Assembly (NCBI GenBank): GCA_033239525.1
Contig: BSYO01000019.1
Location: forward strand, 10,398,592-10,462,591
Direction of reading: 5' to 3'
From: Nepenthes gracilis
Lineage: Eukaryota; Streptophyta; Magnoliopsida; Caryophyllales; Nepenthaceae
DNA length: 64,000 nucleotides
Shown: positions 35,501-48,615 of the stretch, piece by piece
Position numbering within the stretch: the first letter of the stretch is position 1
How the letters are laid out: each line of letters opens with the position of its first letter
Program-made: the position numbers and the translations under genes
The notes under the pieces: model-generated
What the model was told of the DNA's origin: nothing
What the model saw: only the letters and a program-made list of their open reading frames with translations
Database searches by the model: none

Positions 35501-35870
35501 GTTTGTGGAAGGGAGCTGTTGCTGTTGATTTTGAGCATGTCTTGTCCGTCGGTAATATTGTAGATTTGTTGGGTGTGTGCGTGATCTTGGGCTGATTTGC
35601 ATTACCCAAGTAAGGTGGTGAGCGAGCTCACAAGGCCAGTTCTTGGGTTTGAAGGTGGGCTTTGCTTAAATATCTGGGCACTATTTTCAACTGATGGATT
35701 TGGACTTCGAATTGTTTTTAGCTATTTTGTCTATTTTATTTCATGTGCTCAATAGATGCCCTATCCTCTATATTCAGCATTTAAGTTGGCAAAATACTTG
35801 ATGTTAGAATATAATTTCTTTTTTATAATTTTTTTACATTTTAATAAAAATTTACTTACTAAAAAAAATG
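35501..35870 (+). mobile_element. 5'-truncated LINE 3' end
   Basis: About 370 bp ending in AATAAAAATTTACTTACT and an A-run, flanked by a 14-bp direct repeat TTTTGAGGACTATA / TTTTGAGAACTATA (35487-35500 and 35871-35884, one mismatch). The flanking gypsy reading continues on both sides. Long variable TSD, A-tail and 5' truncation are typical of L1-type retrotransposition. It carries no ORF. Confidence 0.85.
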
Positions 35871-35884
35871 TTTTGAGAACTATA

Positions 35885-36520
35885 ATGTTGTTGACCTACC
35901 TACCATAGAAGGTGGAATTTCGTTGAGATAAAGAATACAAAAAATAGTTTTTAAGAGTTGAATCACCTAACAATGCCCTAATCTTATCCATTTAGGAACG
36001 ATATGGGGAATATGTCATCTAAGAATGAATTACGGTGTGTTTTGATGCAACATTGAAAGATCATTACTTATGGATCGAGACGACTGAAGACTTATGAAAA
36101 GAATTACTCAACTCATGATTTAAAGTTAGCAATAATCATTTTTACTAAAAATTTGGAAACACTATTTGTATAAAGAGAGATTTTTGATGTATTTAGATTA
36201 TAAAAATTTAAAATACTTATTCTTTCAAAGGGAGTTAAACATGAGATCAAGAAGATGGATCAATCTACTAAAAGACTATAATCACAAATTCAATATAAAT
36301 CAGGATGGCCAATATGGTAGTAGATGCCTTGAGTCTTATGACAATAAAATTAATAACTTATTTGAAGATTAAGGAAATAAAAATACTTGATAGTATAAAG
36401 GATCAACAAACATTATTTGGGTTTATGTCGGTTGATTTAATAATAGACTCTTGGATCTTGATTAAAGAATTTGATTTTGTGTTAATTATGGGTTATGGAA
36501 TAAATTAAGTTTGGTTTTGG
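35885..36520 (+). pseudogene. Old Ty3/gypsy remnant: RNase H region
   Basis: Fragments such as KERFLMYLDYKNLKYLFFQRELNMRSRRWINLLKDYNHKF (36175-36292) match the end of RNase H of Tekay-like chromoviruses. Integrase is missing: similarity stops near 36520, right next to aldo-keto reductase sequence on the other strand. The element is therefore truncated here. Confidence 0.8.
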
Positions 36521-36544
36521 GAATGAGAATGTACGACATTACTG

Positions 36545-36726
36545 GGAGTAAAGTTGGGAATCTTGTAACCCTCGTCGGCATCACTAGAGACGAAGGAGTT
36601 GAGCTGCATCATCTCTTCTAGTGTCAACCTTACCAACAAAACCCTGGCATTTTCATTGAAGTTTTCCATCTTGACAGTTCTAGGTATTTAATAGATGTCA
36701 TTGTCATGAGGATAATTACAAGCAAG
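36545..36726 (-). pseudogene. Aldo-keto reductase pseudogene (copy B), 3' half of the last exon
   Basis: Read on - from 36726: YPHDNDIY, a TAA, IPRTVKMENFNENARVLLVRLTLEEMMQLNSFVSSDADEG. This follows the C-terminal part of plant AKR13-type enzymes (the conserved PIPGT-K-EN-N-N...VKLT-EE-M-L pattern). It continues the exon that breaks off at 61674; the Tekay-like element 36727-61673 lies between. One stop is visible in the IPGT region. Confidence 0.8.
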
Positions 36727-39047
36727 TGTAATACCCAGTTCTTATCTGATTTATTTAATATTATCAATTGTTTTGGGTTAATTTTGGGTATGTTGAAAAT
36801 AAGTGTGCCAAATGAATTTGAAGGATGATCAAAGGAAGGAAATAGTTTTGGTATCTAAGGCACACTTGACGCACGCTCGTGTGTGGATTCTAGTTGTGTG
36901 TGCCTGAGGAGTGCTTGAGATTACGCTTGAGTGTGGAATCCAAAGTAGGTGCTCTCAAGGGGCACCTGAGGCGACGCTCATCGTAGAAAGGATTAAGCGT
37001 GACACCTAAGATGCGCTTGAGTGGTGCTCGTGTGCCGATTCAACTATATAAGAACAATGTACACTGGTTGTGGTATCTGAGGCACACTTGAGGCAAAGGA
37101 AATAGTTTTGGTATGATCAAAGGAAGGAAATAGTTTTGGTATCTGAGGCACACTTGACGCACGCTCGTGTGTGGATTCTAGTGTGTGTGTGCCTGAGGAG
37201 TGCTTGAGATTACGCTTGAGCGTGGAATCCAAAGTAGGTGCTCTCAAGGGGCACCTGAGGCGACGCTCATCGTAGAAAGGATTAAGCGTGACACCTAAGA
37301 TGCGCTTGAGTGGTGCTCGTGTGCCGATTCAACTATATAAGAACAATGTACACTGGTTTTGGTCATTTTTCATAGGAAGAAAAGAAAGGAGAGAGAAAGG
37401 GAATGAGAAGGAAGAGAGAGAAAGAGAAGAGGTGTTTTGGGGCATCTTTTTGTTAGATTTGTAAGACTAGAGATTGAGACAGGTATCATTATAGCGTATT
37501 CTTGGTCGATTTTTATTTTTGATTATTTTTACCTACATTTGGGGATTTAATGTATATGCATGTTAGTTTATGTATCCTACTTGATTCTCTCATGTATGCA
37601 TGTCATTTTTACTAGTTGTTTTAAAATTTTATTTTAATTTTGCTACGATTTAAGGATTTTACTTATTTTGTAAAAAATAGATAGATATTTTGAGATATTA
37701 TATTTATATTTAAGTATATTTGTAAAGTCAAAGTTATGAAAACTTACATATGAGTTGTACATGTGGTATCAATGCATTGTGTTTTGGGTCAGACTCTATC
37801 CTCGTTATGTGATTCAATATGTGACATTTTCTAAGGAAACAATTTTGTGATTTAACCTTCTTGAGTGAAAGTTTTGTCATTTTTTGCCAGATAAAAAAAT
37901 CTTTGATATGTAGTATAAAGATCCTTTGTGATTATATTTTTATGAGAACCATCATAAATAATTAATAATAACTAATATATTCAGATATCCTAATATATTT
38001 AAACAGATTTAAAGATTATACCTATCATCTACTGGTGACAACAAAAAGTAACATTTATCTCTATCAATAGGAGAGAATATATAGATGACCCGCCTACGGA
38101 TCTAAATAGTAACTTATGGTCTAAGGTTACCAGAAGGTCTAAGGTTACCAGAAGTATGTGTAACTTTTTCTCAAAATTAGTCTTTTAGTTTTTTATTCTC
38201 CAATTTATACATTTTTAGACTTTTGACAAATTTTATCTGTATTGATTGGTATTTGAGATTTCAATTGAGATTCATAGGTTTCTCTCATCGTTGAAAATTT
38301 GGTTAGTCTCATAAATTTAAAACTTTTAATTTTTATTTTGGATTATATTTTTTTAGTACAAGATTACATTCAGACTTTTGTTGATTAGATATTTTGGACA
38401 TTTGGATATTGGATTTTATAGATTTTTGTATACATTTTGATTTTCTTCGTTTTGTTTATGGATGCTTCGTTTATTATGTATTATATATTGATACTTCCAA
38501 GCTTTTAACTCATGTTTTTATTATTCATATCCCTTCAAATTAATAGGCTATGAATACATTACAATGAGCTTGCACACGGATTTAATTAAAGTTTTATATA
38601 TTTTTGGTGAGTATCAACCTTATATTCTGACTATATTCACATCAAATGCATTTTATTATTGTTTAGGGTGACAGTTGGAATAATGATTGTATGTTTTATT
38701 ATTATAGAATCAGAGTTTGGTTTATTTTCATTGTTAAAATATTTACGACATTTGGTTTGTGATGAGCCGATGTTTTTATTAATAATATTGTTGGTCACTT
38801 TTTTTTATGATCATTGGGGAGCAAGTCGTAATTATTTTATTTGCTCGAATGAGTTATTCGATGAGAACTTATAAATAATTTGTATTCTGATCTATGATTA
38901 TTAAATGTTGAGGTTGCATGGATTGTCATCTAATCATGCCCGAATTTTGAATTTATTTTGAGTATTGTTTTATTTTAGAATTTAATTTTATGAGTCATTT
39001 ATATTCTGAATTATTACTATGATCTACTTTGATCCGAGGCCATGACA
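36727..39047 (+). repeat. 5' LTR of the Tekay-like element
   Basis: It starts TGTAATACCCAG, 2321 bp. A 288-bp tandem duplication (units start 36827 and 37115) includes the TATA-like CAACTATATAAGAACAA, so this LTR has two promoter copies; the 3' LTR has one. The end is set by comparison with the 3' LTR (CATGACA against CTAGGACA). Confidence 0.85.
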
Positions 39048-39625
39048 GAGAATACTATCAAAGAAACTAATCACTTGGATATTTTGTATAATAGGTATTA
39101 ATGGCAAATAATAGAGGATCCAGATGTGGAAGATTGGGTCCAAGCCACGAGGATGATTATTTGGCTATGATGGACCGTATGAGTGACATTATGATGGCAT
39201 GATTCAATGGCAAGATAAGAACCTAGCTACCTTAAGGAGAATGGCCGACCAAGGGTACGGTAGGACATCCTTTAAGCGCTTTAAGACTAAGCATGTCCTG
39301 AAAAGTTTTGGGTGAATTTGATCCTATTAAAACTAAAAACCAATGTCTAAAAGATTAAAGAAATGAGTTAAGCCTCTTAAAATAAGAAAATAAGACGGTG
39401 GTAAAGTATAACATAAAATTCACTGAGTTATTCCATTTTGCTCTCTATGTAGTGGAGGATGAGGCTCGGAGAGCCCAGAAGTTTTTACAAAGGCACCAAG
39501 ATTCGATCACGAGGCAATTAGTACCCCTTCACCTACGAACATGTAGTGAGGTTCTTGATTAGGCCCTCCTTATTGAGCAAGAGAAGTTGAGAGAAAAATA
39601 TTTTCAAAAGAAGTCAGACAGTAGA
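39048..39625 (+). pseudogene. Tekay-like gag, first part
   Basis: ATG at 39101 opens MANNRGSRCGRLGPSHEDDYLAMMDRMSDIMMA. After stops, capsid fragments YNIKFTELFHFALYVVEDEARRAQKFLQRHQDSI (about 39410-39510) and LIEQEKLREKYFQKKSDSR follow. Element B interrupts at 39625, and gag resumes at 47680. Confidence 0.8.
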
Positions 39626-41710
39626 TGTGAGATCCCGATACCGAAATATGATAATTAGAGACTAATTAAGTTAAAATAATTATGTTGAGGATAAATGAAC
39701 TAGAAAAAATTGGAGATAAACCTCGACTGAAAGAAAAAGAGGAGCGGCGCTCGAGGCATGCTTGAGCGCCGAGGAGGTGCAAATAATATAACCACCCCAT
39801 CCGAAGGATGCCTGGGCGGAGCGAGGGCATGGAAGTTGTGAGGGTTGGAGCTCGAGGCGCCAACCGAGCATGCAAGTTGCGCGAGTGGCACCTAGTTGGC
39901 GCTTGAGTGCCACTCACGGGACTAGCCACATGGATCATTTTTATTGGTTTTTAAAATGAGATTTGAGGGTTTTAAGAGAGAGAGGGCTTCAAGCTTCGAC
40001 AAAAAGCACGAAGAGAGGAGAGGAAAGGAGGAGGAATAGGAAAAAGAGAAGAAAAGAAGAGAAATTCGGCTGTTCCACTCCAATTCGAGTAAAAATAACG
40101 GTAAATCAGGCTAAGGTAAGCATACTTCGGATATTATTTACTATTTTTACAACTTTTCAGTATTCCTAAAATTGTATTTATACTCTAAAATCATATTTTT
40201 TCATGTATAGTACAAATAAAGCATGTTTCTATAAATTGTTTGATTAAAGTTCATGTTTATCTACATATATGTCAATATGTAGCTTCGATTTCATGGATAA
40301 ATGTGTATTTGTTGTCCATTTTACGTCCGAAAGATTTACATGAAACCCTAGGTACAAAATTGAGAGATTTGGTATTCATTATTCTAAATTTTGATGTGTG
40401 AAAGTTGATTTGTAAAAGAATATTATCCATGTTATGGTATGTATCTGAAAAGTTTACATGGAATTATACTGTTAAGTTTTTGTTGATTTTTGAAGTAGTC
40501 TGAAAGATTATCTTTGTAATTCTGACCGATTTTCTGATATACAATAAATTATAAATTAAGAAATAAGAAGAAAAATATTTCTGATTTTGTTTACTAGGAC
40601 CTAGAACTGATATACGGTCAAGTAAGGTTCTCCGGCATACCTTAAAATGTTATAGTGGTAATCGAGGATAACTCTATCCATGAAATTATTCATGGTCTAC
40701 CCTTTCTCAGGTCGTTAACCTAGAGGGTAGATTTTGTTACTGTTACTGACTTGCCTCCAGGAGGTAATCCTGTATAGATCCTACAAGAAGAGATATTACT
40801 GTACTATTTCTGACATTAGATTGTGTGGTGTGAATATAATCTAGCCTTGATTATTCACCCCTTTGGCTAATAGGGTCTACTAGTTTGATCCTTTCTTATA
40901 ATAAAATGAGATTTCTAGAACCTATAGAATATCAGTTTCTGATTTCTGAGACTTGTTATACCGTTGGATGATTTCTGAAGCATGTTGATATTGATTCATG
41001 TTTTCTCATATCTCATGTACCACTTCGTTCTTACATATTTTCGTGATTTGGCTTATCTATATGTATGTTTCGCATGAAAGGATTTACACTGCATGTTTTT
41101 ATGTACCTTGTTGGATTTTCGGCTCACTGTTTTACTTTTTTTCCTTCAGATGAAACAGTAGAGCTAGTACCTGACGAGAATAAGTGAATTAAAGCTTAGC
41201 CTGCAGACTTTTGGAAATTTGAAGCTAATTTGAAGGTCTTGAAATGGGATAACTTGAATGTAATACCTGATTTTGTATATGGATCTTGTGTATATATGGA
41301 TCATGTATATAAAATGTATGTTATGCATGTAATGAAATAGGGATTTATGCTTTTGTAGGTATATAGTTCAGCTTTCGCTATATGTTTCTAGATTTGCACA
41401 GGTCCTAGACAGTATCTCTCATTCTGAATCTTAGTATAGTGGATAGGACTGATTAATTGAAGCCATGGGAGACGACATGGCGTCTGATGATCCTGTGTTA
41501 TGGATGAGATGTTTATGGATGGATATTATTTTGTATATTTATAGATTTTTTGCAGGTTTTATATTTAAGTTTAGCCCAATTTTAGGAAAAACTCTGTCCG
41601 TTTTTCCTTAGGACCTTAAGTTGTATTAAGGCTTCAGTTTTTGTATCTGTAACGACGGAATTATCTGAGGATAATATATATATATATATATATATATCCA
41701 TTCTGTCATA
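39626..41710 (+). repeat. 5' LTR of element B, with putative intron 40116-41149
   Basis: The donor reads CTAAG|GTAAGC, the only GT-type donor among the related LTRs. The acceptor is GGCTCAC-TTTT...CTTCAG at 41148-41149, followed by a frame DETVELVPDENK and TGA. A (TA)n tract lies at about 41673-41697. The last base pair of the LTR end is mutated (TCATA instead of TCACA). Confidence 0.9.
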
Positions 41711-42119
41711 ATTGGTATTAGAGAAAACGAGATACCTTATGAATGATTTGAATCGTATGTGGAAGCTTAAGAAATGATCATGGCTAACCAAATCAGTAGG
41801 TATAGACATAGGATGATTAAGTTAGATTGAATAAGTCCTAGAAAATCCTAGCTAGCATAAGTTAGGTTGGAAACAGACTGAGGCTTAGTGATTAAGTAGA
41901 TTGATATTTATCTCAAGCCTAGGCTAACCAATTTGGGTTCTAGGTTCAGGTTATGACCTGTTCTAGGATTGAGGAAAGATAAGAGCCGGATAAGATTAAA
42001 TGAAATGCTTAAAGGACTGACCTTAGGATTTTGTTGAAATGTCTTGATTAATTTTAGCCCTCCCTTTAATTTGATATTTTAAAGTTTAATAATATTGCCA
42101 TGTTTATGGTTATAAGCTA

Positions 42120-43184
42120 TCAAATGGCATGTAGAATCGATACCTAAATACCTAAATTAGTGGAGGCACTAGTATACCTCTCGACCGTGAAGCTAAATAC
42201 CTAAATTAGTTGGGAAGGATGATGAACATCGTAGAATCGATAGAACAACATCATAAGACTCCAGTTCCTGCACCAAAGTCGATCCCAACGACATATGAGA
42301 TGTTTAAGGCAAAGAAGGTGCCTGAATTTTGAGGGAACTAGATTCGGTAAGGTCGGAGAATTAGATTCAAAAATTAAAGAAGATATTTGCAATTATTCAA
42401 TGTTCTAACAGTGAAAAGGTTGCCTTTACAATTTATAAACTAGAAGGAGTAGCTGATGATTGGTGGTCAATTAAAAAAAGGGCGTTGGGTTTGCCCAATT
42501 AGAAAATTTCTTGGGAGACATTCGAGAAGGCCTTCCGGGAGAAATATATTCCTTCTAACCTCTGAAAGTGGAAGGAAGAAGCCTTCATGCAGCTTAGGCA
42601 AGGAAGCCAAATCGTAGCAAAGTACGGTGTGAGGTTTGTTAAGTTATCTTGTTACGTGCCTTTCATTGGGGAAGATGAGCTAAGGGTAGCCAAGAACTTC
42701 CTACAAGGGTTAAAAGATGAGATTATGAGTCAGTTAGTGACTCAGAAGTTTCAAACTTATGCTAGGGTATTAAATAGGGCTCTGATAATTGAGAAAGAAT
42801 TTGACGTTCAGAAATCTTTGGGTAAAAGGGTGGCTAGTCAAATAAGTTACAGTTTAGGATCAAATGTAGAACCCTTAGGGCCGTTTAAAAAGGCGAAGAT
42901 GGCAGATGCAAGGAAAAGCGTTGCTGGAGTCCTATCGGTGACTAGCTCCCAAGCATCAACTGTTGATTGTGCTTATTGTGGGAAAAAGTACACGGGAAAC
43001 CTTGTCAAAAGACGATGGACCATGTTATAATTGTGGATGGTATGGTCATCTGATAAAAGACTGTTCACTACCTAAGAGGTCGGAAGTAAAGAAGGTTGCG
43101 GTTAAAGCATTTGCAACGATAGTTCAAGACGCTAAAGCACTCCCAAAGATGGATGGAGGTATTTTCTTAATTATGGAATTTTGA
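42120..43184 (+). pseudogene. Gag of element B
   Basis: In broken frames: FAIIQCSNSEKVAFTIYKLEGVADDWW (about 42387-42468), WETFEKAFREKYIPSNL, then an open 148-codon stretch 42587-43030 with MQLRQGSQIVAKYGVRFVKLSCYVPFIGEDELRVAKNFLQGL. That is the capsid C-terminal part. After a frameshift a CCHC knuckle CYNCGWYGHLIKDC lies at about 43023-43066. A second Cys pair (CAYCGKKYTG) precedes it, also present in element C. Gag ends at 43184; nothing pol-like follows. Confidence 0.85.
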
Positions 43185-45599
43185 TCTTCGTTTAAATTGA
43201 TTTGGGAGTATGAATTCTTTAAATTCCCCATGATTTGCATGATATGCCGCAATCACCTTGAGAATTCTAGAATTATCTAATGATTGTATCTATGTGTTCT
43301 TTTGTGGACTGTAAATAACTGTTAGCCGAGTGCCTAACTAAGAAAAGTAATCGGTTGTGTATCGTTGAAAGAAGGAATATTTGATTTATTTGGTTGGTAT
43401 GGCGAATAAGTGAAACTGATGACCTAGAGTCGATTTTTAGATGATACGGATCCTTTCGGAAATTGAAATGGAGCTCGAGGATATTTGTGTGAATTATAGC
43501 GAGAGGATATGATGTTCAGTAATTAGGTTATGCATTCTGAATGATAGTCAAAGTTGATCGAATTAAGGAAAGTGTCGAGTTTAATCAGAAAATGGGATTG
43601 CCTCTTTTTAAGTTGGTAGGTGTAGGACCGTCTTGATGATAATGAATTATTGTAGAAGGAATGTGAAATCAGCTGGTGGAATGCCCTGTTGGGCATGTGG
43701 AATTTTAATGGAACGATTTTGAGTCAGTAGAATGTTAGGAAGTACTTGAGGTTTAGCCGAATTTGTTAAGTGATCTTACAAATGTTCTTTGATAATTACA
43801 GTATTTGAGAACCATTTAGCGGGAGAAAGATCCATAATTGTTAGAATGGGTACACAAAAAGGTGGATTCAAGGATTTAAGGAAAAGTTGTTAATTGTTTT
43901 GTCCTAGTTGATCCCGATGGTCTGGTGAATTATAGTAGATTGTTATGCTCTTAAGACGGTCAAAGTTTTGTTAATTCTACATTAATAGGTAACTACCCAC
44001 GAGCAAAGTGAGGAAAAAGTTTATTGTTTAAAAATGTTTCACCGGTAATTGGGATAATGCCTTAGAAGAAATTGATGTCTTGTGAATCTAAGAGTTAAAG
44101 GCTGTAACAGGTAGATATCGATATTTATCAAGGAAGGTAAATGTTAAGATTGATAGTTGATATCAGAAACCTCCGTTGAGAATTTGTAGAATTTCCTTGG
44201 AGATAACTCTGATCAAATAATTTTAAGGATTGTAAGATAAACTTTGATATTGTTAAGGAAACTCTAGAACTATGTTTTCCTGTATCGCTTGTGGAACGAT
44301 GCCTTGGGATAAGTGGAAGAAAAATCCCTAGTTGGAGTTACTTTTTCATTAGTTGAAATCAGCAATTGAAAGACCCTATTTGAGAATTTGTGAGTATTGC
44401 CTTAAGAGATAACTTTGCCTAATAAATTAAGGATCAAAATGATTATGTTATGATGAAAGTGACATTGGGAATTGGTAACTGGATAGGCCTATCTAAGGAC
44501 TATGTGGATGGATTTTGGCATCTTAAGGAAAAATGAGTATCAGTACTGATAGTGGATGTGAAAGGTTTATAGATTTGGTATGCTTTTAGTGTTTCATAGG
44601 AAATGAGAAAGGAAATTATAAATAGGCTTAATTACTTGGGATAATAGGATGTTACATTCCTAAGTTGAGAAGCAAAATTGTGTTTGGAGTGTAGGAGTTA
44701 TGAAATTTGAAATAGGAAGCCCTTATGGTTTCATATTAGAACAACTCACTCATTACGATTATGGAGAACATGTTCAGGTTTAATTAATAAACTCATTGGT
44801 ATGCCAACAAAATTTAAAATTGCTCAGTATAGGAGTTTTGAGATCCTGAGATTGCAAATTGTTAAGGTCTTGAGATTTTGGGTAATGATCTAAAATTGTA
44901 TTAAATCTATGGTAACTGCTCTAATTAGAATTTTTAGTTTTGTGGGGAATTGAGGATCTGTGAGCATTATTTTCATATTATGGGTATCTTAAAATCAGTT
45001 TTTATCATGGCTATTGCGTAAATTGGGTGTTCGAAAGGTAATGTGTATCTCATAGAAATGTCGATTCGATAATATGCCTACGAAATGAGAGGAATATAAA
45101 GTATTCTGCTTTTGAGGTCTAATCATGACTTGAAGATTTATTTTAGAATCTTAGCTAAGCTTAATAAAAGAAATAGGGTGTTAGGTCAAATTCATTGTAG
45201 TAGTAAATGGTAATTGGATGATTTAGAACTAGATGATTTAATTAAAGTGCATAGTAGAAATGTGATTAGCTCCTGTGTTTTAAGGTCTAATTTTGAAATT
45301 TAGAGAGATTGCTCAAAATCGAGGCTTAGTTTAAAGTAAGGCATTTTGCTCGTCTAAGGTTTAAAATTAAGTCGGAAAAATAGTTAGTGAATTGGGTTAG
45401 GTTTTGGATCTGATGAATTTAGATTGAGTATAGAACGAATAAGGTACTAAAGATTAAGGTAATTTGGAGGTTTAAGATCTTCTAGGATGACCATCCTATT
45501 CTGAAAAGTGATTTGGGAATGTTAGAAAAGTTCCTCTGAATTACAAAATTTGAGGTTCGTTAAATTTTTAGAATAAAATTTTTATAAGTGGGGCAGAGT
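43185..45599 (+). other. Conserved noncoding body of element B
   Basis: 2.4 kb without protein signature. It aligns in order with 51831-53130 of element C and with parts of 16050-18940 of element A, including TATGCCAACAA(A/G)AT and ATGTCGATTCGATAATATGCC blocks. It ends in the polypurine tract. Confidence 0.7.
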
Positions 45600-47679
45600 T
45601 GTGAGATCTTGATCTCGAAACATGATAATTAGAGAGTAATTAAGTTAAAATAATTAAGTTGAGGATAAATGGACTAGGAAAAATTGGAAATAAACCTCGG
45701 TTGAAGAAAAAAGAGGAGCAGCGCTCCAGTCATGCTTGAGCGTTAGGGAGGCACAAATAATAGAACCACCCCGCCCGAAGGACTCCTGGGTGGAGCGGGG
45801 GCATGGATGTTGTGAGGGTTGGCGCTCGACGCGCCAACCGAGCGTGCAATTTGCGTGAGTGGTGCCTACTTGGCGCCTAGTTAGCGCTCGAGTGCCATTC
45901 ACGGGACCAGCCACATGGATCTTTTTTATTGGTTTTTAATATGGGATTTGAGGGTTTTAAGAAAGAGAGAGGGGCTTCAGGCTTTGATAAAAAGAACGAA
46001 GAGAGGAGAGGAAAGGAGAAGGAAGAAGAGGAAAAAGAGAAGAAAAGAAGAGAAATCAAGCCGTTCTACTCCAATCCGGGTAAAAATAATGGTAGATCGG
46101 GTTAAGGCAAGTATATTTCGAACATTATTTACTATTTTTACAACTTTTCAGTATCCCTAAAATTATATTTATGCTCTAAAATCATATTTTTTCATATCTA
46201 GTATAAATAAAGCATGTTTTTATAAATTGTTCGGTTAAATTTCATATTTATCTGTATATATGACAATATATAGCTTCGATTTCATGGATAAATACGTATT
46301 TGGTGTTCGTTTTACGTTCGAAAGATTTACGTGAAACCCTAGGTACGAAATTGAGGGATTTGGTGTTTATTATTCTAAATTTTGATATGTGAAAGTTGAT
46401 TTGTAAAAGAATATTATCCATGTTATGGTATGTATCTGAAATATTTACATGGAATTATACTGTTGAGTTTTTGTGGATTTCTAAAGTAGTTTGAAAGATT
46501 ATCTATGTAATTCTGACCAATTTTTTGTTATACGATAAATTATAAGTTAAGAAATAAGAAGAAAATATTTTCAATTTTGTTTACTAGGACCTAAGACTGA
46601 TATACGGTCAAGTAAGGTTCTCCGATATGACTTAGAACGTTATGATAGTAATCAATGATAACTTTGTCCATAGAGTTATTCGTGGTCTACTCTTCCTCAG
46701 GGCATTAACCTTGAGGGTAGATTCTGTTACTATTACTGAACTGCCTTTGGGAGGTAATCCTGTACAGATCCCACAAGAAGGGATATTACTGTACTGTTTC
46801 TGACCTTGGATTGTATGGAGTGAAAATAATCTATCATTGATTATTTGCCCATCAGCTAGTAAGGTCTACTAGTTTGGTCCTTTCTGATAATAAAATGGGA
46901 TTTCTAGAACTTATAGACTTTAATATCGGTTTATGATTTCGGAGTCTCGTTATACTGTTTTATGATTTCTGAAATATGTTGATATTGATTCTTGTTTTCT
47001 CATATTCATGTACCCATCTGTTCTTGCATATTTCTGTGATTTGGCTTATCTGTATGTATGTTTCGCATAAAAGGATTTACACTGCATGTTTTTATGTATC
47101 TTGCTAGGATTTTGGCTCACTATTTTACTTTTTTTTCTCTAGATGAGACAGTAGAGCTAGTGCCTGACGAGAAGGAGTGAATTAAAGCTTAGCCTACAGA
47201 CTTTTGGAGATTTGAAGCTAATTTGAAGATCTTAGAAAGGGATAGCTTGAATGTAATACCTGATTGTGTATATGGATTTTGTATATGAAATGTATGTTAT
47301 GCATGTGATGAAATAGAGATTTATGCTTCCGTAGGTATATAGTTTAACTTTCGCTATATGTTTTTGGATTTGTACAAGTCTTAGACTACATCTCTTATTC
47401 TGAATGTTTAGTATAGTGGATAGGACTGATTAATTGAAGCCATAGGAGAAGACATGACGTTTGATGATCCTGTGTTATAGATGAGATGTTTGTGGATGGA
47501 TATTATTTTGTATATTTACAGGTTTTATACATGTTTTATATTTCAATTTATCCCAATTTTAGGGAAAACTCTATTTGTTTTCCCTTAGGACCTTAAGTTG
47601 TATTGGAGTTTCAATTTCTGTATTTGTAATGATGAAATTATCTGATGATAAAAAATATATATATATCCGTTCCATCACA
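45600..47679 (+). repeat. 3' LTR of element B, with putative intron 46107-47142
   Basis: The donor here reads GTTAAG|GCAAGT (GC type), while the 5' LTR of the same element has GTAAGC. The acceptor is TTTTCTCTAG at 47141-47142, followed by DETVELVPDEKE and TGA at 47178. Confidence 0.9.
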
Positions 47680-48367
47680 GTAGAGGCCAAAGTTCAAGGG
47701 TTGGAGGCTCCCATTCAAAGTCCAAGACCCATGATAAAGGAAAGATGATCGGGGTGAAGTCTTCACGAACGAAGCCCCACTATTTGAAGGTGGTGTGTGA
47801 ATTCTGTGGCAAAAATCATGCCGGGAGACCCTGCTATCACTAGAGTGGGGCATATTTTAATTAGGGCCAAGATTGCCTTATGGTGAGGGACTGTACTTTT
47901 CCTTTGAGATGTTTAGAGAAGAACACCACTACTCTTGGAAGGGCTTTTGTTGCAACGGTAAGGGATGCTAGGTAGGACCTGTCGATGGTTGAATGTAATA
48001 TGCAAATTTTTTATTCTATGGCATATAGTTTGATTGATCTCAGGTCTATATATTCTTTCTTGGCTCCAAAATTTATTTGCAATTTCCTTGTGCCTCCTTA
48101 AATTTTGGAATGTGCATTAGTAGTCTCCACCCCGATTGGCAAATCTTTGTTGGCTAACGTTGAATATTCCCAATGTTCGATTTGGGTCAACAAGTTTGAA
48201 TTATTAGCGGATTTAATATTGCTTGAGATACCTGATTTTGATGTCATTTTAGAGATGGATTGGCTAGCGTGCGATCACTCCAACACAAATCTCTATAAAA
48301 TGTCTATTTTTTTTACATTCCGGGATATGAATATTTTGAGTTCCAAGATAAAGTCGAGAAGAGATGA
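47680..48367 (+). pseudogene. Tekay-like gag zinc region and protease
   Basis: Gag resumes with SRVGGSHSKSKTHDKGK and a Cys/His region VVCEFCGKNHAGRPCYH...GQDCLMVRDC (about 47790-47900). Protease follows, with ALVVSTPIGKSLLANVEYSQC and the diagnostic FDVILEMDWLA (about 48235-48270). A TAG, TAA and frameshifts break it. Element C starts at 48368. Confidence 0.8.
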
Positions 48368-48567
48368 TGTAACATCCCGAAATATTTTTATCCGATTAAA
48401 TTGGGATTATTTATTATTTTGAATAATTTTGGGTAATTCGGGTGTGAAAAAAATTAATTAAATATTATAAAATTTTAGAGAATAATCAGATCTGATGGGC
48501 CAGTGTTCGAAGTGCACCGTTCAGTCACCCGAACATCAATTTGGATTTTTGTAATTTAAAGAAAAAT

Positions 48568-48615
<48 letters not shown>

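Larger units (their letters stand above)
39626..47679 (+). mobile_element. Element B: gag-only LTR retrotransposon (TR-GAG type)
   Basis: LTRs at 39626-41710 and 45600-47679 (about 2.08 kb) start TGTGAGATC and end TCATA/TCACA. TSD GTAGA is at 39621-39625 and 47680-47684. The PBS ATTGGTATTAGAG is one base off the iMet type, and the tract AAGTGGGGCAGAG precedes the 3' LTR. The interior holds a gag and then 2.4 kb with no protease, RT or integrase. Elements with only gag are known in plants as TR-GAG and depend on an autonomous partner. Confidence 0.93.

Noticed and set aside
48571..48613. TA-repeat as regulatory element
   Set aside because: Simple (TA)n microsatellite in LTR C; similar tracts occur at 3241, 41673 and 56777 without shared context.
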